Source: Rubrivivax sp. (GTDB lineage Bacteria > Pseudomonadota > Gammaproteobacteria > Burkholderiales > Burkholderiaceae_C). Taken from it: 64,000 nt of DNA. Positions 44,235 through 52,340 of this stretch are shown piece by piece. The number at the start of each line of letters is the position of its first letter. The stretch's first letter is position 1. Where the stretch lies: positions 124,001 through 188,000 of the forward strand of contig JAURZM010000070.1 in assembly GCA_030653385.1 (NCBI GenBank), in the 5' to 3' direction. The notes under the pieces were generated by a model. It was not told the DNA's origin. It saw only the letters and a list, made by a program, of their open reading frames with translations, and did no database searches. A program made the translations under genes and the position numbers.

Positions 44235-47029
44235 CAGAATTTGTAGTCTGCGGTGATCCGGTACGCACGGCCCAGCACATCGACACTGCTGGTCAGGTAG
44301 CCGTTGTAGCCGTTGTGGTTGGTCTGCGGCGGGTTCTTGTCGGCGAGGTTGCTCACCGCCAGGGCCAGCTTGAGCTGCTTCGTCGCCTGCCAGGTGCCGA
44401 CCAGGTTGTACTGCTCGTAGCCCGCCACATTGCGCGGGCCCGATGTGCCGGCACCCGTACGCGCCGGCAGATTCTGGTCAACCACGCGGCTCTGGTAGCG
44501 CTGCGACAGCTGCAGGCCCCAGTCGCCCATCGCCCACTTCACCGAGGCCGTGTGCCGCCAGCGGTGGTTCAGGCCGCGCGTGGCATTGCTCAGGCCCGCG
44601 TTCGGGTTCACCGGCACCACGTCGTTGTAGAAACCCAGTGCCGAGACCCAGTTGCCACCGTTGACCTCAGGCGTCTTGGCTTCCCAGCGTGTGAGGTAGG
44701 CACCGTCCAGCGCCAGCGTGAAACGACCCACCGGCGTGGGCGGCAGAGCGGCACTCAGCGAGATGTCGATGCCCGCACCGCGCACCGAGCCCAGGTTGCT
44801 CGGCGGGTTGAACACGGCGTCGGTGGACAAGGTGCCGTCGGCCTCGCGGCTGAACAGGCTCGTGTACAGCGAGGCGTTGTTGAGGATGAACGATATCGAG
44901 CGGTTGCCGATGATGTCCTCGATCTCGGTTTCCCAGTAGTCGATGCTGGCCGTGAAACCGCGCACGGGTTCGAAGGCCAGCCCGACCGTGAAGCTGGTGC
45001 TCTTCTCGGGGCCGACCTGCGAATTGCCAGGCACCTTGGTGATCTGGTTGCGCAAGGTCAGGCTGCAGACCTGGGCCGCGGTGTAGCCGGCTGCGGGCGT
45101 GGGCACACCACCCACGCTGGGGCAGAGCACAGGATCGTCGAAGGTCGGGATCAGCGTGCGCTCGGTTTCCTTGCTGTAGATCTCGGGCAGCGCCGGCGCG
45201 CGGAAGCCGGTGTTGGCCGAGCCGCGCACCACCAGCGCTTGCACCGGCTGCCAGCGCAGGGCGAGCTTGGGGTTGACCGTGGTTTCGTTGAGGTCCTTGT
45301 AGTTGTCGGCCCGCACCGCGGCGTTGAAGGTGATCGTCTTGGTGAACGGCAGTTCCAGCTCGGTGAACACCGAGGTGATGTCGCGGCTGATCTTGTTGCT
45401 GCTGCTGCTGCGTGCACCCGCGGCCTGGCCATCGCCGCCAAGGATGTCGATCTGGTTGTTCAACGAGGCCTTGGGGTCGTTGCTGGCCAGGCCCACGGCT
45501 TCCCAGCCGTCCTTGCGGAACTCGGCACCGGCGGCCAGGATGGCGTCGCCACCGCCCATCTTGAACAGCGCGCCACTGACGGTGAAGTCGATGCTGGTGT
45601 TGGTGCCCTTGTGCAGGCGGAACAGCTGGCCGTCGATCGACGCGGCCTGCAAGGCCGCGAGGCCCGCGGCGTCCTGCAGCCCGAAGGGGTTCAGGCGCGG
45701 GTCCAGGAACAACGTGGTGCCGGTGGCACCCACGGTGGCCGTGCCGCTCACGCTGTACCAGCCTGCGCCGGCATAGGTGGCACGTTCGCTCTGGCCGATG
45801 TTGATGGCGGTCTGGTAGTTCCAGCTGCCGAGCTCGCCTTCGAGCGCCAGCACCACACGCTGGTTGCTGTGGCGGTCGTCACGTTCGCGCGGGCCGCCGT
45901 CGGCCACGCTCCACAACGCGTCGATCGGCCGGCCAGAGAGGTTGGCCGCCGGCACCGCGGGCACGATGCCGTTGCCCGGGTAGTAGGGGTGGGCGCTGTT
46001 CAGGCGCACGGTCACCGGGGTGGCCGCGTTGTTCTGCAGCACCTCGTACTTGCCCAGGTTGTATTCCAGGCTCAGCAGGTGGGCGCCCAGCGACAGCGAA
46101 CCCTTGCCGTAGACGGTGAGGATGTCGTTGCCGTTGCCGAAGGCGGCGTAGGTGTCGTTGTTGTTCAGCCAGCAGGTCTGGCGGCCACCGCCGGTGCTGG
46201 GCTCCGAGTACGGCGGCAAGCAGCCGGCGCTGTAGTAGGGGTTCCAGCGCAGCGTGCGCTGGCTGGCGGTGGGGTTGGTGGGGTCGGTGAAGTTGGCCGG
46301 CGTGGCATTGGTGCCCTGAGCCGGGTTCACGTTGATGCCGAGCTGGCCCAGGACCCTGCTGTCGATGAGTTCAGGCCGCTCTTCGCGCAGCAGGATCTTG
46401 CGCTGCTGGTATTCGACCGCGCCGTAGACGTTCCAGCCCTGGCTGCCCAGGTTGCCCATGCCGCCGACGATGCCGAAGCTCGTGTAGCGGCCGCCGCCAT
46501 CACGCTGGGGCTCCATGGCCTCGGCCTTGATGCGCAGGCCCTCGTAGCTGCGGTGGGTGTAGAAGGCCTGCACGCCGGAGATGGCGTCGGAGCCGTAGGC
46601 CGAGCTGGCACCGTCACGCAGGATGTCGGTGCGCGACAGCGCCATGCGTGGCATCACGCTCACGCTCACGTACTGGTTGGTCAGCGGCTCCTTGGCCAGG
46701 CGGCGGCCATTGAGCAGCGTGAGCGTACGCATGGGGCCGAAGCCGCGCAGGCTGGTCATCGGGCCCGCCGTGCCACCAAAGCTGCCCAGCGACACGGCCT
46801 GCGGCAACTCGAGCATGAAGTCCTTCAGCTCGGTGTGGCCGCGGGCTTCGAGGTCTTCGGCACGCACGGTGGTGACCGGCAGCGCACCTTCTTCGGCCAC
46901 GCGCTTGATGAGCGAGCCGGTGATCTCGATGCGCTGGTCGCTCTGCGCAAACGCAGGTTGGGCCAGCGCGAGAACCGCGAGGCTGATGGTGGACAAGCCG
47001 CAGGCGGGCAGGGCCTTGAAGGTCTTCAT
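44234..47029 (-). CDS. TonB-dependent outer-membrane receptor, pectic oligosaccharide uptake predicted
   Basis: A 931-residue receptor with signal peptide MKTFKALPACGLSTISLAVLALAQPAFAQ. The plug domain contains IEITGSLIKRVAEEGALPVTTVRAEDLEARGHTELKDFML, RTLTLLNGRRLAK and YGSDAISGVQAF; the barrel ends with the classical C-terminal aromatic Phe (RAYRITADYKF). The N-terminus RIEITGSLIKR marks the broad group of carbohydrate receptors in proteobacteria. Being in an operon with rhamnogalacturonan acetylesterase and near kdgF suggests a pectin fragment. No SusD partner is present. Confidence 0.9.
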   Translation of the reverse strand: MKTFKALPACGLSTISLAVLALAQPAFAQSDQRIEITGSLIKRVAEEGALPVTTVRAEDLEARGHTELKDFMLELPQAVSLGSFGGTAGPMTSLRGFGPMRTLTLLNGRRLAKEPLTNQYVSVSVMPRMALSRTDILRDGASSAYGSDAISGVQAFYTHRSYEGLRIKAEAMEPQRDGGGRYTSFGIVGGMGNLGSQGWNVYGAVEYQQRKILLREERPELIDSRVLGQLGINVNPAQGTNATPANFTDPTNPTASQRTLRWNPYYSAGCLPPYSEPSTGGGRQTCWLNNNDTYAAFGNGNDILTVYGKGSLSLGAHLLSLEYNLGKYEVLQNNAATPVTVRLNSAHPYYPGNGIVPAVPAANLSGRPIDALWSVADGGPRERDDRHSNQRVVLALEGELGSWNYQTAINIGQSERATYAGAGWYSVSGTATVGATGTTLFLDPRLNPFGLQDAAGLAALQAASIDGQLFRLHKGTNTSIDFTVSGALFKMGGGDAILAAGAEFRKDGWEAVGLASNDPKASLNNQIDILGGDGQAAGARSSSSNKISRDITSVFTELELPFTKTITFNAAVRADNYKDLNETTVNPKLALRWQPVQALVVRGSANTGFRAPALPEIYSKETERTLIPTFDDPVLCPSVGGVPTPAAGYTAAQVCSLTLRNQITKVPGNSQVGPEKSTSFTVGLAFEPVRGFTASIDYWETEIEDIIGNRSISFILNNASLYTSLFSREADGTLSTDAVFNPPSNLGSVRGAGIDISLSAALPPTPVGRFTLALDGAYLTRWEAKTPEVNGGNWVSALGFYNDVVPVNPNAGLSNATRGLNHRWRHTASVKWAMGDWGLQLSQRYQSRVVDQNLPARTGAGTSGPRNVAGYEQYNLVGTWQATKQLKLALAVSNLADKNPPQTNHNGYNGYLTSSVDVLGRAYRITADYKF

Positions 47030-47165
47030 GGTGAGTTTGTCTCCGAGATTTGTCTGTCTTGGGCCTGTTTTCTGTGGCCCCGGGCTGCGAACGAAGGTCG
47101 CTCGCCCTGCGGTGGGTGGCCGCTGCAGTGCGGCGCCCCCGGTCGGGTGGTTGAAAGGCAAGTCG

Positions 47166-47504
47166 TCAGGGGCCGAGGTAGTCCTCGCGCCGGGGGGTGA
47201 AGTGGTCGAGCAGCACGCTCTTGTCTTCGAGCGCGACCACGCCGTGCATCTGTGGGTGTTCGGCCACGAAGGCGTCGCCGACGTGCAGCACACGTTTGAC
47301 GCCGGCCACTTCGGCCTCGAACGAGCCGGCGATGACGTAGGCAATCTGGTCGTGCACGTCGTGGGCGTGCGGGGTGCCGATGGCGCCCTTGTCGAACTGC
47401 ACCAGCACGCTCATCAGCTGCGGGGTGTGGCCGACGATCTTGCGGCGGATGCCGTCGCCCAGCTCGGTCCAGGGCGTGGAGTGGGGGTCGAAGTAAGGGT
47501 TCAA
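47166..47504 (-). CDS. kdgF: Pectin degradation cupin KdgF
   Basis: KdgF-type cupin of 112 residues that speeds opening of unsaturated uronate to its linear 5-keto form. No ATG fits; TTG at 47504 with GGAG 8 bp upstream begins (M)NPYFDPHSTPWTELG, and with this start the metal ligands fall at H46, H48, Q53 and H87, as I recall for the characterised Yersinia enzyme; D100 and F102 align with the reported catalytic D102/F104 there. An open frame upstream does not fit the family. Upstream of the TonB receptor on the same strand (136 bp) and divergent from kduI. Confidence 0.88.
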   Translation of the reverse strand: MNPYFDPHSTPWTELGDGIRRKIVGHTPQLMSVLVQFDKGAIGTPHAHDVHDQIAYVIAGSFEAEVAGVKRVLHVGDAFVAEHPQMHGVVALEDKSVLLDHFTPRREDYLGP

Positions 47505-47560
47505 GGTGGCAGCTCCGGCACAGCGATTCGGCGGAACTGTAGCAACGCTAAAATAAAAAA

Positions 47561-47588
47561 GAAACAGTGGTTCACTAATTAGAAACCA
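47561..47588. promoter_or_regulatory. Candidate IclR/KdgR-type operator cluster between kdgF and kduI
   Basis: Half-sites GAAAC (47561-47565), GGTTC (47569-47573) and GAAAC (47583-47587, minus the spacer) are packed here; GAAAC-AGT-GGTTC repeats the 13-bp dyad seen at 41083-41095, and TGGTT-N11-AACCA (47568-47588) overlaps it. The surrounding 47530-47590 is AT-rich, unusual for this genome, as expected for a divergent promoter. KdgR boxes of enterobacteria have the form GAAAC..GTTTC. Confidence 0.5.
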
Positions 47589-47715
47589 TGATTTTGAACT
47601 GACCCCAAGCTCGGTTAGGCTTGCGCCGCCAAGGCTTGGAAAGCACCCGCCCACCACGCCCCAAGTCCCGGAGCACCACGGCATCGCCAACGGGACGCAT
47701 CAACAAGGACAGACC

Positions 47716-48552
47716 ATGGACATCCGCCAACCCGTTCACAGCGAACACGCCAAGACCCTGGACACCAGCGGCTTGCGGCGCCACTTTCTGGTCGAACAGC
47801 TGTTTGTGCCCGAGCAGGCCACGCTGACCTACAGCCAGATCGACCGCATCATCGTGGGCGGCATCCACCCGGTGAACCAGACCGTGCGTTTTGCCGCCGA
47901 GCTGGGCAAACACACCGGCACCGACTACTTCCTGCAGCGCCGCGAGCTGGGGCTGATCAACATCGGCGGCGGCGCCCTGGTGGTGGCCGACGGCGTGCGC
48001 TACGAAGTCGGCCCGCGTGAAGCGCTGTACGTCGGCCAGGGCACAAAGGAGCTGGAATTCACGAGCCTGGACCCGGCGCAGCCGGCCAAGCTGTACTTCA
48101 ACTGCGCGCCCGCGCACACCAAGTACCCCAGCAAGAAGATCACGCTGGCCGAAGCCAGCCCCGAGACGCTGGGCGCGCCCGAAACCAGCAACCGCCGCAC
48201 CATCCACAAGTTCATCGTGCCCAGCGTGCTGCCCACCTGCCAATTGCTGATGGGCATGACCCAGCTCGAACCCGGCAGCCTGTGGAACACCATGCCCTGC
48301 CACACCCACGACCGGCGCATGGAGGTGTATTTCTACTTCGACATGCCGGCTACCGGCGTGGTCTTCCACATGATGGGCGAGCCCACCGAAACGCGGCACC
48401 TGGTGGTGCGCAACGAAGAAGCGGTGATCAGCCCGAGCTGGTCGATGCACAGCGGCGTGGGCACGCAGGCCTACACCTTCATCTGGGGCATGGTGGGCGA
48501 AAACCAGGTCTTCGCAGACATGGACCACGTGCCCATGACCACCTTGCGCTGA
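47716..48552 (+). CDS. kduI: 5-dehydro-4-deoxy-D-glucuronate isomerase
   Basis: KduI, 278 residues (same length as the E. coli enzyme), a cupin isomerase converting 5-keto-4-deoxyuronate to 3-deoxy-D-glycero-2,5-hexodiulosonate. All four zinc ligands are at the E. coli positions: H196 and H198 in PCHTHDRR, E203, and H245 in WSMHSGVG. The ATG at 47716 is preceded by ACAAGGAC. It opens the kduI-kduD pair and is divergent from kdgF. Confidence 0.97.
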   Translation: MDIRQPVHSEHAKTLDTSGLRRHFLVEQLFVPEQATLTYSQIDRIIVGGIHPVNQTVRFAAELGKHTGTDYFLQRRELGLINIGGGALVVADGVRYEVGPREALYVGQGTKELEFTSLDPAQPAKLYFNCAPAHTKYPSKKITLAEASPETLGAPETSNRRTIHKFIVPSVLPTCQLLMGMTQLEPGSLWNTMPCHTHDRRMEVYFYFDMPATGVVFHMMGEPTETRHLVVRNEEAVISPSWSMHSGVGTQAYTFIWGMVGENQVFADMDHVPMTTLR

Positions 48553-48572
48553 TCGCCGGGGACCGCCGCATC

Positions 48573-49334
48573 ATGATCCTCGACAGCTTTCAACTCGCCG
48601 GCAAGGTGGCCATCGTCACCGGGTGCGACACCGGCCTGGGCCAGGGCATGGCCTGCGCGCTGGCGCAGGCCGGCGCCGACATCGTGGGCGTCAACGTCAG
48701 TGACCCGAAGGACACCAGCAAGCGCGTCGAGGCCCTGGGCCGGCGCTTCATGGACCTGCGTGCCAACCTGTCCGACATCGGCTGCATCGAGGGCCTGGTG
48801 GCCAAGGCCAAGACGCTGAGCGGTCATGTCGACATCCTGGTCAACAACGCCGGCATCATCCGCCGCGAAGATGCCATCAAGTTCAGCGAGAAGGACTGGG
48901 ACGACGTCATCGACCTCAACCTGAAGTCGGTGTTTTTTTTCGCCCAGGCCGCGGCGCGCCAGTTCATGGCACAAGGCACCGGCGGCAAGATCATCAACGT
49001 GGCCAGCATGTTGTCCTTTCAGGGCGGCGTGCGGGTGCCTTCGTACACCGCCAGCAAGAGCGGCGTGATGGGCATCACACGCCTGATGGCCAACGAATGG
49101 GCCAGCCACGGCATCAACGTGAACGCGATCGCGCCGGGTTACATGGCCACCAACAACACCGCCGCCATCCGCGCCGACGAGGGCCGCAACGCGGCCATCC
49201 TGGATCGCATCCCTGCAGGCCGCTGGGGCACACCGGAAGACCTGGGCGGGCCGGTGGTGTTCCTGGCTTCGCAGGCCAGTGACTACATCAATGGCTACAC
49301 CGTCGCGGTAGACGGCGGGTGGTTGGCGAGATGA
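48573..49334 (+). CDS. kduD: 2-dehydro-3-deoxy-D-gluconate 5-dehydrogenase
   Basis: KduD, 253 residues, short-chain dehydrogenase reducing the diketo intermediate to KDG with NADH. TGCDTGLG (16-23) is the coenzyme motif, NNAG follows, and the catalytic S145, Y158 and K162 (SYTASK) are present; the usual C-terminal INGYTVAVDGGWLAR completes it. Length matches the E. coli enzyme. It starts at 48573, 20 bp after kduI. Confidence 0.97.
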   Translation: MILDSFQLAGKVAIVTGCDTGLGQGMACALAQAGADIVGVNVSDPKDTSKRVEALGRRFMDLRANLSDIGCIEGLVAKAKTLSGHVDILVNNAGIIRREDAIKFSEKDWDDVIDLNLKSVFFFAQAAARQFMAQGTGGKIINVASMLSFQGGVRVPSYTASKSGVMGITRLMANEWASHGINVNAIAPGYMATNNTAAIRADEGRNAAILDRIPAGRWGTPEDLGGPVVFLASQASDYINGYTVAVDGGWLAR

Positions 49335-49337
49335 GTC

Positions 49338-49445
49338 CCCCCCCGAAGCGCCTTCGGCGCTCCCCCCCAGGGGGGCGAACCCAGCGGCCCGGCGAAGCCG
49401 GTTCCGCGGCTTCTGCTTGATCGCGGTCTTCGCTGCGCTCGACCG
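49338..49445. repeat. Hairpin-rich intergenic repeat, copy 2
   Basis: It fills the gap between kduD and the first ABC permease gene. The 30-nt core at 49381-49410 is the inverse of copy 1 at 2338-2367 and contains the CCGGC-TTC-GCCGG hairpin; a second stem, AAGCGCC-TTC-GGCGCT, and the CCCCCC/GGGGGG arms make a stack of hairpins. The permease ATG (49458) follows directly, with no clear ribosome site. Confidence 0.75.
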
Positions 49446-49457
49446 TTTTTCATCGCG

Positions 49458-50345
49458 ATGTACGACAACAAAAAGTTGGGCTTTCTGTTCGTCCTGCCGT
49501 TTGTGCTGGGCGTGCTGCTGTTCAAGCTCTTCCCCTTCGTGATGAGCTTTGCGCTGAGCTTCACGCAGTACGACATCATCGACCCGCCGGTGTGGGTGGG
49601 CCTGCAGAACTACCAGGAACTGTTCGGCGACGACCCGCTGTTCCGCAAGAGCCTGGGCGTGACGCTGTGGTTCGCGGTGCTGGCGGTACCGCTTCGTGTG
49701 GGCTTTGCGCTGTTCATCGCGCACGTGCTGAACTTCAAGTTGCGTGGCATCAACTTCTTCCGCAGCGCCTTCTATCTGCCGTCCATCCTGGGCGGCAGCA
49801 TCGCGGTGGCGGTGCTGTGGCGCTTTCTGTTTGCCAAGTACGGCCTGGTGAACCTGGTGATGGTCAAGCTGGGCCTGGAGCCCGTGGCCTGGCTGGCCGA
49901 CGAGCACTACAGCATGTGGACCATCGTGCTGCTCTTCACCTGGCAGTTCGGCTCGGCCATGGTCATTTTCCTGGCGGCGCTGCAGAACGTGCCGACCTCG
50001 CTTTACGAAGCGGCCGAGATCGACGGCGCGTCGAAGACGCAGCAGTTCTGGCGCATCACCGTGCCGCTGATCACACCGGTGATCTTCTTCAACATGATCA
50101 TGCAGATGGTTCACGCCTTCCAGGAATTCAACGGCCCCTACGCCATCACCGAAGGCGGGCCGCTGAGTTCGACCTACGTGCTGGCGCTGTACATCTACGA
50201 CCAGAGCTTCCGCTTCTTCAACCTGGGTTACGGCGCGGCGCTGAGCTGGGTGCTGTTTGCGCTGGTCGCGGGCTTGAGTGCCTTCAGCTTCTGGAGCAGC
50301 CGCTACTGGGTGTTCTACGCCGGCGAAAAGGACAGCGGCAAGTGA
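49458..50345 (+). CDS. togM: ABC sugar transporter permease (TogM/UgpA-like)
   Basis: A 295-residue inner-membrane permease with six transmembrane helices and the EAA loop EAAEIDGASKTQQFWRITVPLI. The first helix LGFLFVLPFVLGVLLFKLFPF and YGAALSWVLFALVAGLSA fit the MalF/UgpA class; position between kduD and oligogalacturonate lyase genes suggests oligogalacturonide uptake (TogMNAB). The ATG is at 49458, but a shine-Dalgarno is not clear because a hairpin repeat ends just before it. The next permease start overlaps its stop (GTGA). Confidence 0.88.
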   Translation: MYDNKKLGFLFVLPFVLGVLLFKLFPFVMSFALSFTQYDIIDPPVWVGLQNYQELFGDDPLFRKSLGVTLWFAVLAVPLRVGFALFIAHVLNFKLRGINFFRSAFYLPSILGGSIAVAVLWRFLFAKYGLVNLVMVKLGLEPVAWLADEHYSMWTIVLLFTWQFGSAMVIFLAALQNVPTSLYEAAEIDGASKTQQFWRITVPLITPVIFFNMIMQMVHAFQEFNGPYAITEGGPLSSTYVLALYIYDQSFRFFNLGYGAALSWVLFALVAGLSAFSFWSSRYWVFYAGEKDSGK

Positions 50346-51202
50346 GCAGCACCGCCCACGCTGAACACAGCAACCGCAGCCGCGCGCTGCTGCGCTACAC
50401 CGCCTTGCTGGCGGTGGCCGTGGTCATGCTCTACCCGCTGCTGTGGCTGGTGGGTGCGTCGTTCAAGACAAACGCCGAGATCTTCACCGAGGTGGGTTTC
50501 TGGCCCAGCAGCTTCGACTTCGGCAGCTACGTCAAGGGCTGGAAGACCAGCACCGAATACACCTTCGCCACCTACTTCCTGAACAGTTTCCTGATCACCA
50601 TTCCGCGCATCGTGGTCACGGTGATTTCCTGCGTGCTGGTGGCTTATGCGTTCGCCCGCTTCGAGTTCTGGGGCAAGAAGTTCCTGTTCAGCGTGATGGT
50701 CGGCACGATGATGCTGCCGCTGATCGTGCTGCGCCTGCCGCAGTACCTGATGTTCAAGGAGCTGGGCTGGCTGGACACCTACCTGCCGCTGATCGTGCCC
50801 AGTGCTTTTGCGACAGACACCTTCTTCGTCTTTCTGCTGGTGCAGTTCCTGCGTGGCATTCCACGTGACATGGAAGAGGCCGCGCTGATCGACGGCTGCA
50901 ATTCGGTGCAACTGCTGTGGCACATCATCGTGCCGCTGCTCAAGCCGGCCATCATCTCCGTCATCGTGTTCCAGTTCATCTGGACGATGAACGACTTCAT
51001 GGGGCCGCTGATCTACCTGGCATCGGTGGAAAAGTACCCGGTGTCGCTGGCGCTGAAGATGAGCATCGGCGCCACCGAAGAAGTTGAATGGGCCAACATC
51101 ATCGCGATCAGCGTGGTGGCGCTCATTCCCAGCGTGGTGGTTTTTTTCATGGCGCAGAAGCACTTCATCGAAGGTGCGGCCAGTTCCGGCATCAAAGGCT
51201 GA
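50342..51202 (+). CDS. togN: ABC sugar transporter permease (TogN/UgpE-like)
   Basis: A 286-residue partner permease. It starts with GTG at 50342 overlapping the preceding stop as GTGA. It has six transmembrane segments (ALLRYTALLAVAVVMLYPLLWLVGASFKTN; SLALKMSIGATEEVEWANIIAISVVALIPSVVVFFMAQKHFI) and the EAA loop EEAALIDGCNSVQLLWHIIVPLL that docks to the ATPase. Together with TogM it forms the membrane channel. Confidence 0.9.
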   Translation: MSSTAHAEHSNRSRALLRYTALLAVAVVMLYPLLWLVGASFKTNAEIFTEVGFWPSSFDFGSYVKGWKTSTEYTFATYFLNSFLITIPRIVVTVISCVLVAYAFARFEFWGKKFLFSVMVGTMMLPLIVLRLPQYLMFKELGWLDTYLPLIVPSAFATDTFFVFLLVQFLRGIPRDMEEAALIDGCNSVQLLWHIIVPLLKPAIISVIVFQFIWTMNDFMGPLIYLASVEKYPVSLALKMSIGATEEVEWANIIAISVVALIPSVVVFFMAQKHFIEGAASSGIKG

Positions 51203-51215
51203 AGAGACAAGAGCC

Positions 51216-52340
51216 ATGGCACAACTCAGCCTCAACAAGATCGAAAAGACCTACCCCAACGGCTTCAAGGCCGTGCACGGCGTGGACCTGGAAGTGCGCG
51301 ACGGCGAATTCATGGTTTTCGTGGGCCCCAGCGGCTGTGCGAAGAGCACGCTGCTGCGCATGATCGCGGGCCTGGAAAGCATCACCGGCGGTGACCTGAA
51401 CATCGGCGGCAAGCGGGTCAACGACCTGCCACCCAAGCAGCGTGGCATCGCGATGGTGTTCCAGAACTACGCCCTCTACCCGCACATGAAGGTGTATGAA
51501 AACCTGGCCTTCGGCCTGCGCCTGGCAGGCACGCCCAAGGCCGAGGTCGACCAGCGGGTGCGTCACGCCGCGCAGCTGCTGGAAATGGAACACCTGCTCG
51601 ACCGCTACCCCAAGCAGCTGTCCGGTGGCCAGGCGCAACGTGTGGCCGTGGGCCGCGCCATCGTCAAGAAACCCGAGGTGTTTCTCTTCGACGAACCACT
51701 GTCCAACCTGGACGCCAAGCTGCGCGCCAGCATGCGCGTGCGCCTGACCGACCTGCACCGCACGCTGCGTGAAGCGGGGCAGCCGGCCACGGTGGTCTAC
51801 GTCACACACGACCAGGTTGAGGCCATGACGATGGGCGAACGCATCTGCGTGCTGAAAGACGGGGTCATCCAGCAGGTGGACACACCCACGGCTTTGTACG
51901 ACAGGCCGGCGAATGCTTTTGTCGCCAGCTTCATCGGCAGCCCCGAGATGAACATCCACGAAGCCACGTTGCAGTCGCAAGGTGACCAACTGGGCCTGCA
52001 ACTGGGTGGCACCTGGCTGCCGCTGCCACCCGGGCAGGCCACGCTGCTGCGCCAGCACACCGGCGCCGTCAAGCTGGGCCTGCGCCCCGAACACATCGCA
52101 CTGGCGGCACGCGCCGATGGTGGCAGCACCTGCGCGCAGGCCACGCTGCGCACGCTGGAACACATGGGCAACGAGGTGTTCGTGCACTTCAGCCTGGGCA
52201 GCGTGCCGCTGACCGCGCGTGTGCCTGCCGACCAGCTGCACGGCTTGCAGGGCCAGGCCCGCGGATCAGCCCACCCGGTGTTCCTGCAGATGTCCCACTG
52301 CCACCTGTTCGACGCCGCCAGCGGCCTGCGCCTGTGCTGA
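51216..52340 (+). CDS. togA: ABC transporter ATP-binding protein (TogA/MalK/UgpC-like)
   Basis: A 374-residue ATPase. Walker A is GPSGCAKSTLL, with Ala in the usual Gly position before Lys, a common variant of the MalK group; signature LSGGQAQRVAVGRAI and Walker B VFLFDEPLSNLDAKLR follow, then a MalK-type regulatory OB domain from about residue 240. The ATG at 51216 has AAGAGACAAGAG upstream, 13 bp after the permease stop. The substrate-binding gene begins in its last codons. Confidence 0.93.
   Translation: MAQLSLNKIEKTYPNGFKAVHGVDLEVRDGEFMVFVGPSGCAKSTLLRMIAGLESITGGDLNIGGKRVNDLPPKQRGIAMVFQNYALYPHMKVYENLAFGLRLAGTPKAEVDQRVRHAAQLLEMEHLLDRYPKQLSGGQAQRVAVGRAIVKKPEVFLFDEPLSNLDAKLRASMRVRLTDLHRTLREAGQPATVVYVTHDQVEAMTMGERICVLKDGVIQQVDTPTALYDRPANAFVASFIGSPEMNIHEATLQSQGDQLGLQLGGTWLPLPPGQATLLRQHTGAVKLGLRPEHIALAARADGGSTCAQATLRTLEHMGNEVFVHFSLGSVPLTARVPADQLHGLQGQARGSAHPVFLQMSHCHLFDAASGLRLC

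Noticed and set aside
47030-47165. Extra small gene between the TonB receptor and kdgF
   Set aside because: No start with a ribosome site and no family-like residues; it appears to be leader sequence of the receptor gene.
44315-47200. Long (over 900 codons) open frame antisense to the TonB receptor
   Set aside because: Low-complexity Ala/Gly/His/Arg composition typical of antisense GC-rich DNA; no signal peptide or family resemblance.
51300-51350. Inactive Walker A in the ABC ATPase (Ala instead of Gly)
   Set aside because: GPSGCAKST is a usual variant of MalK-type ATPases; Lys and Ser/Thr are kept, and the other motifs are intact.
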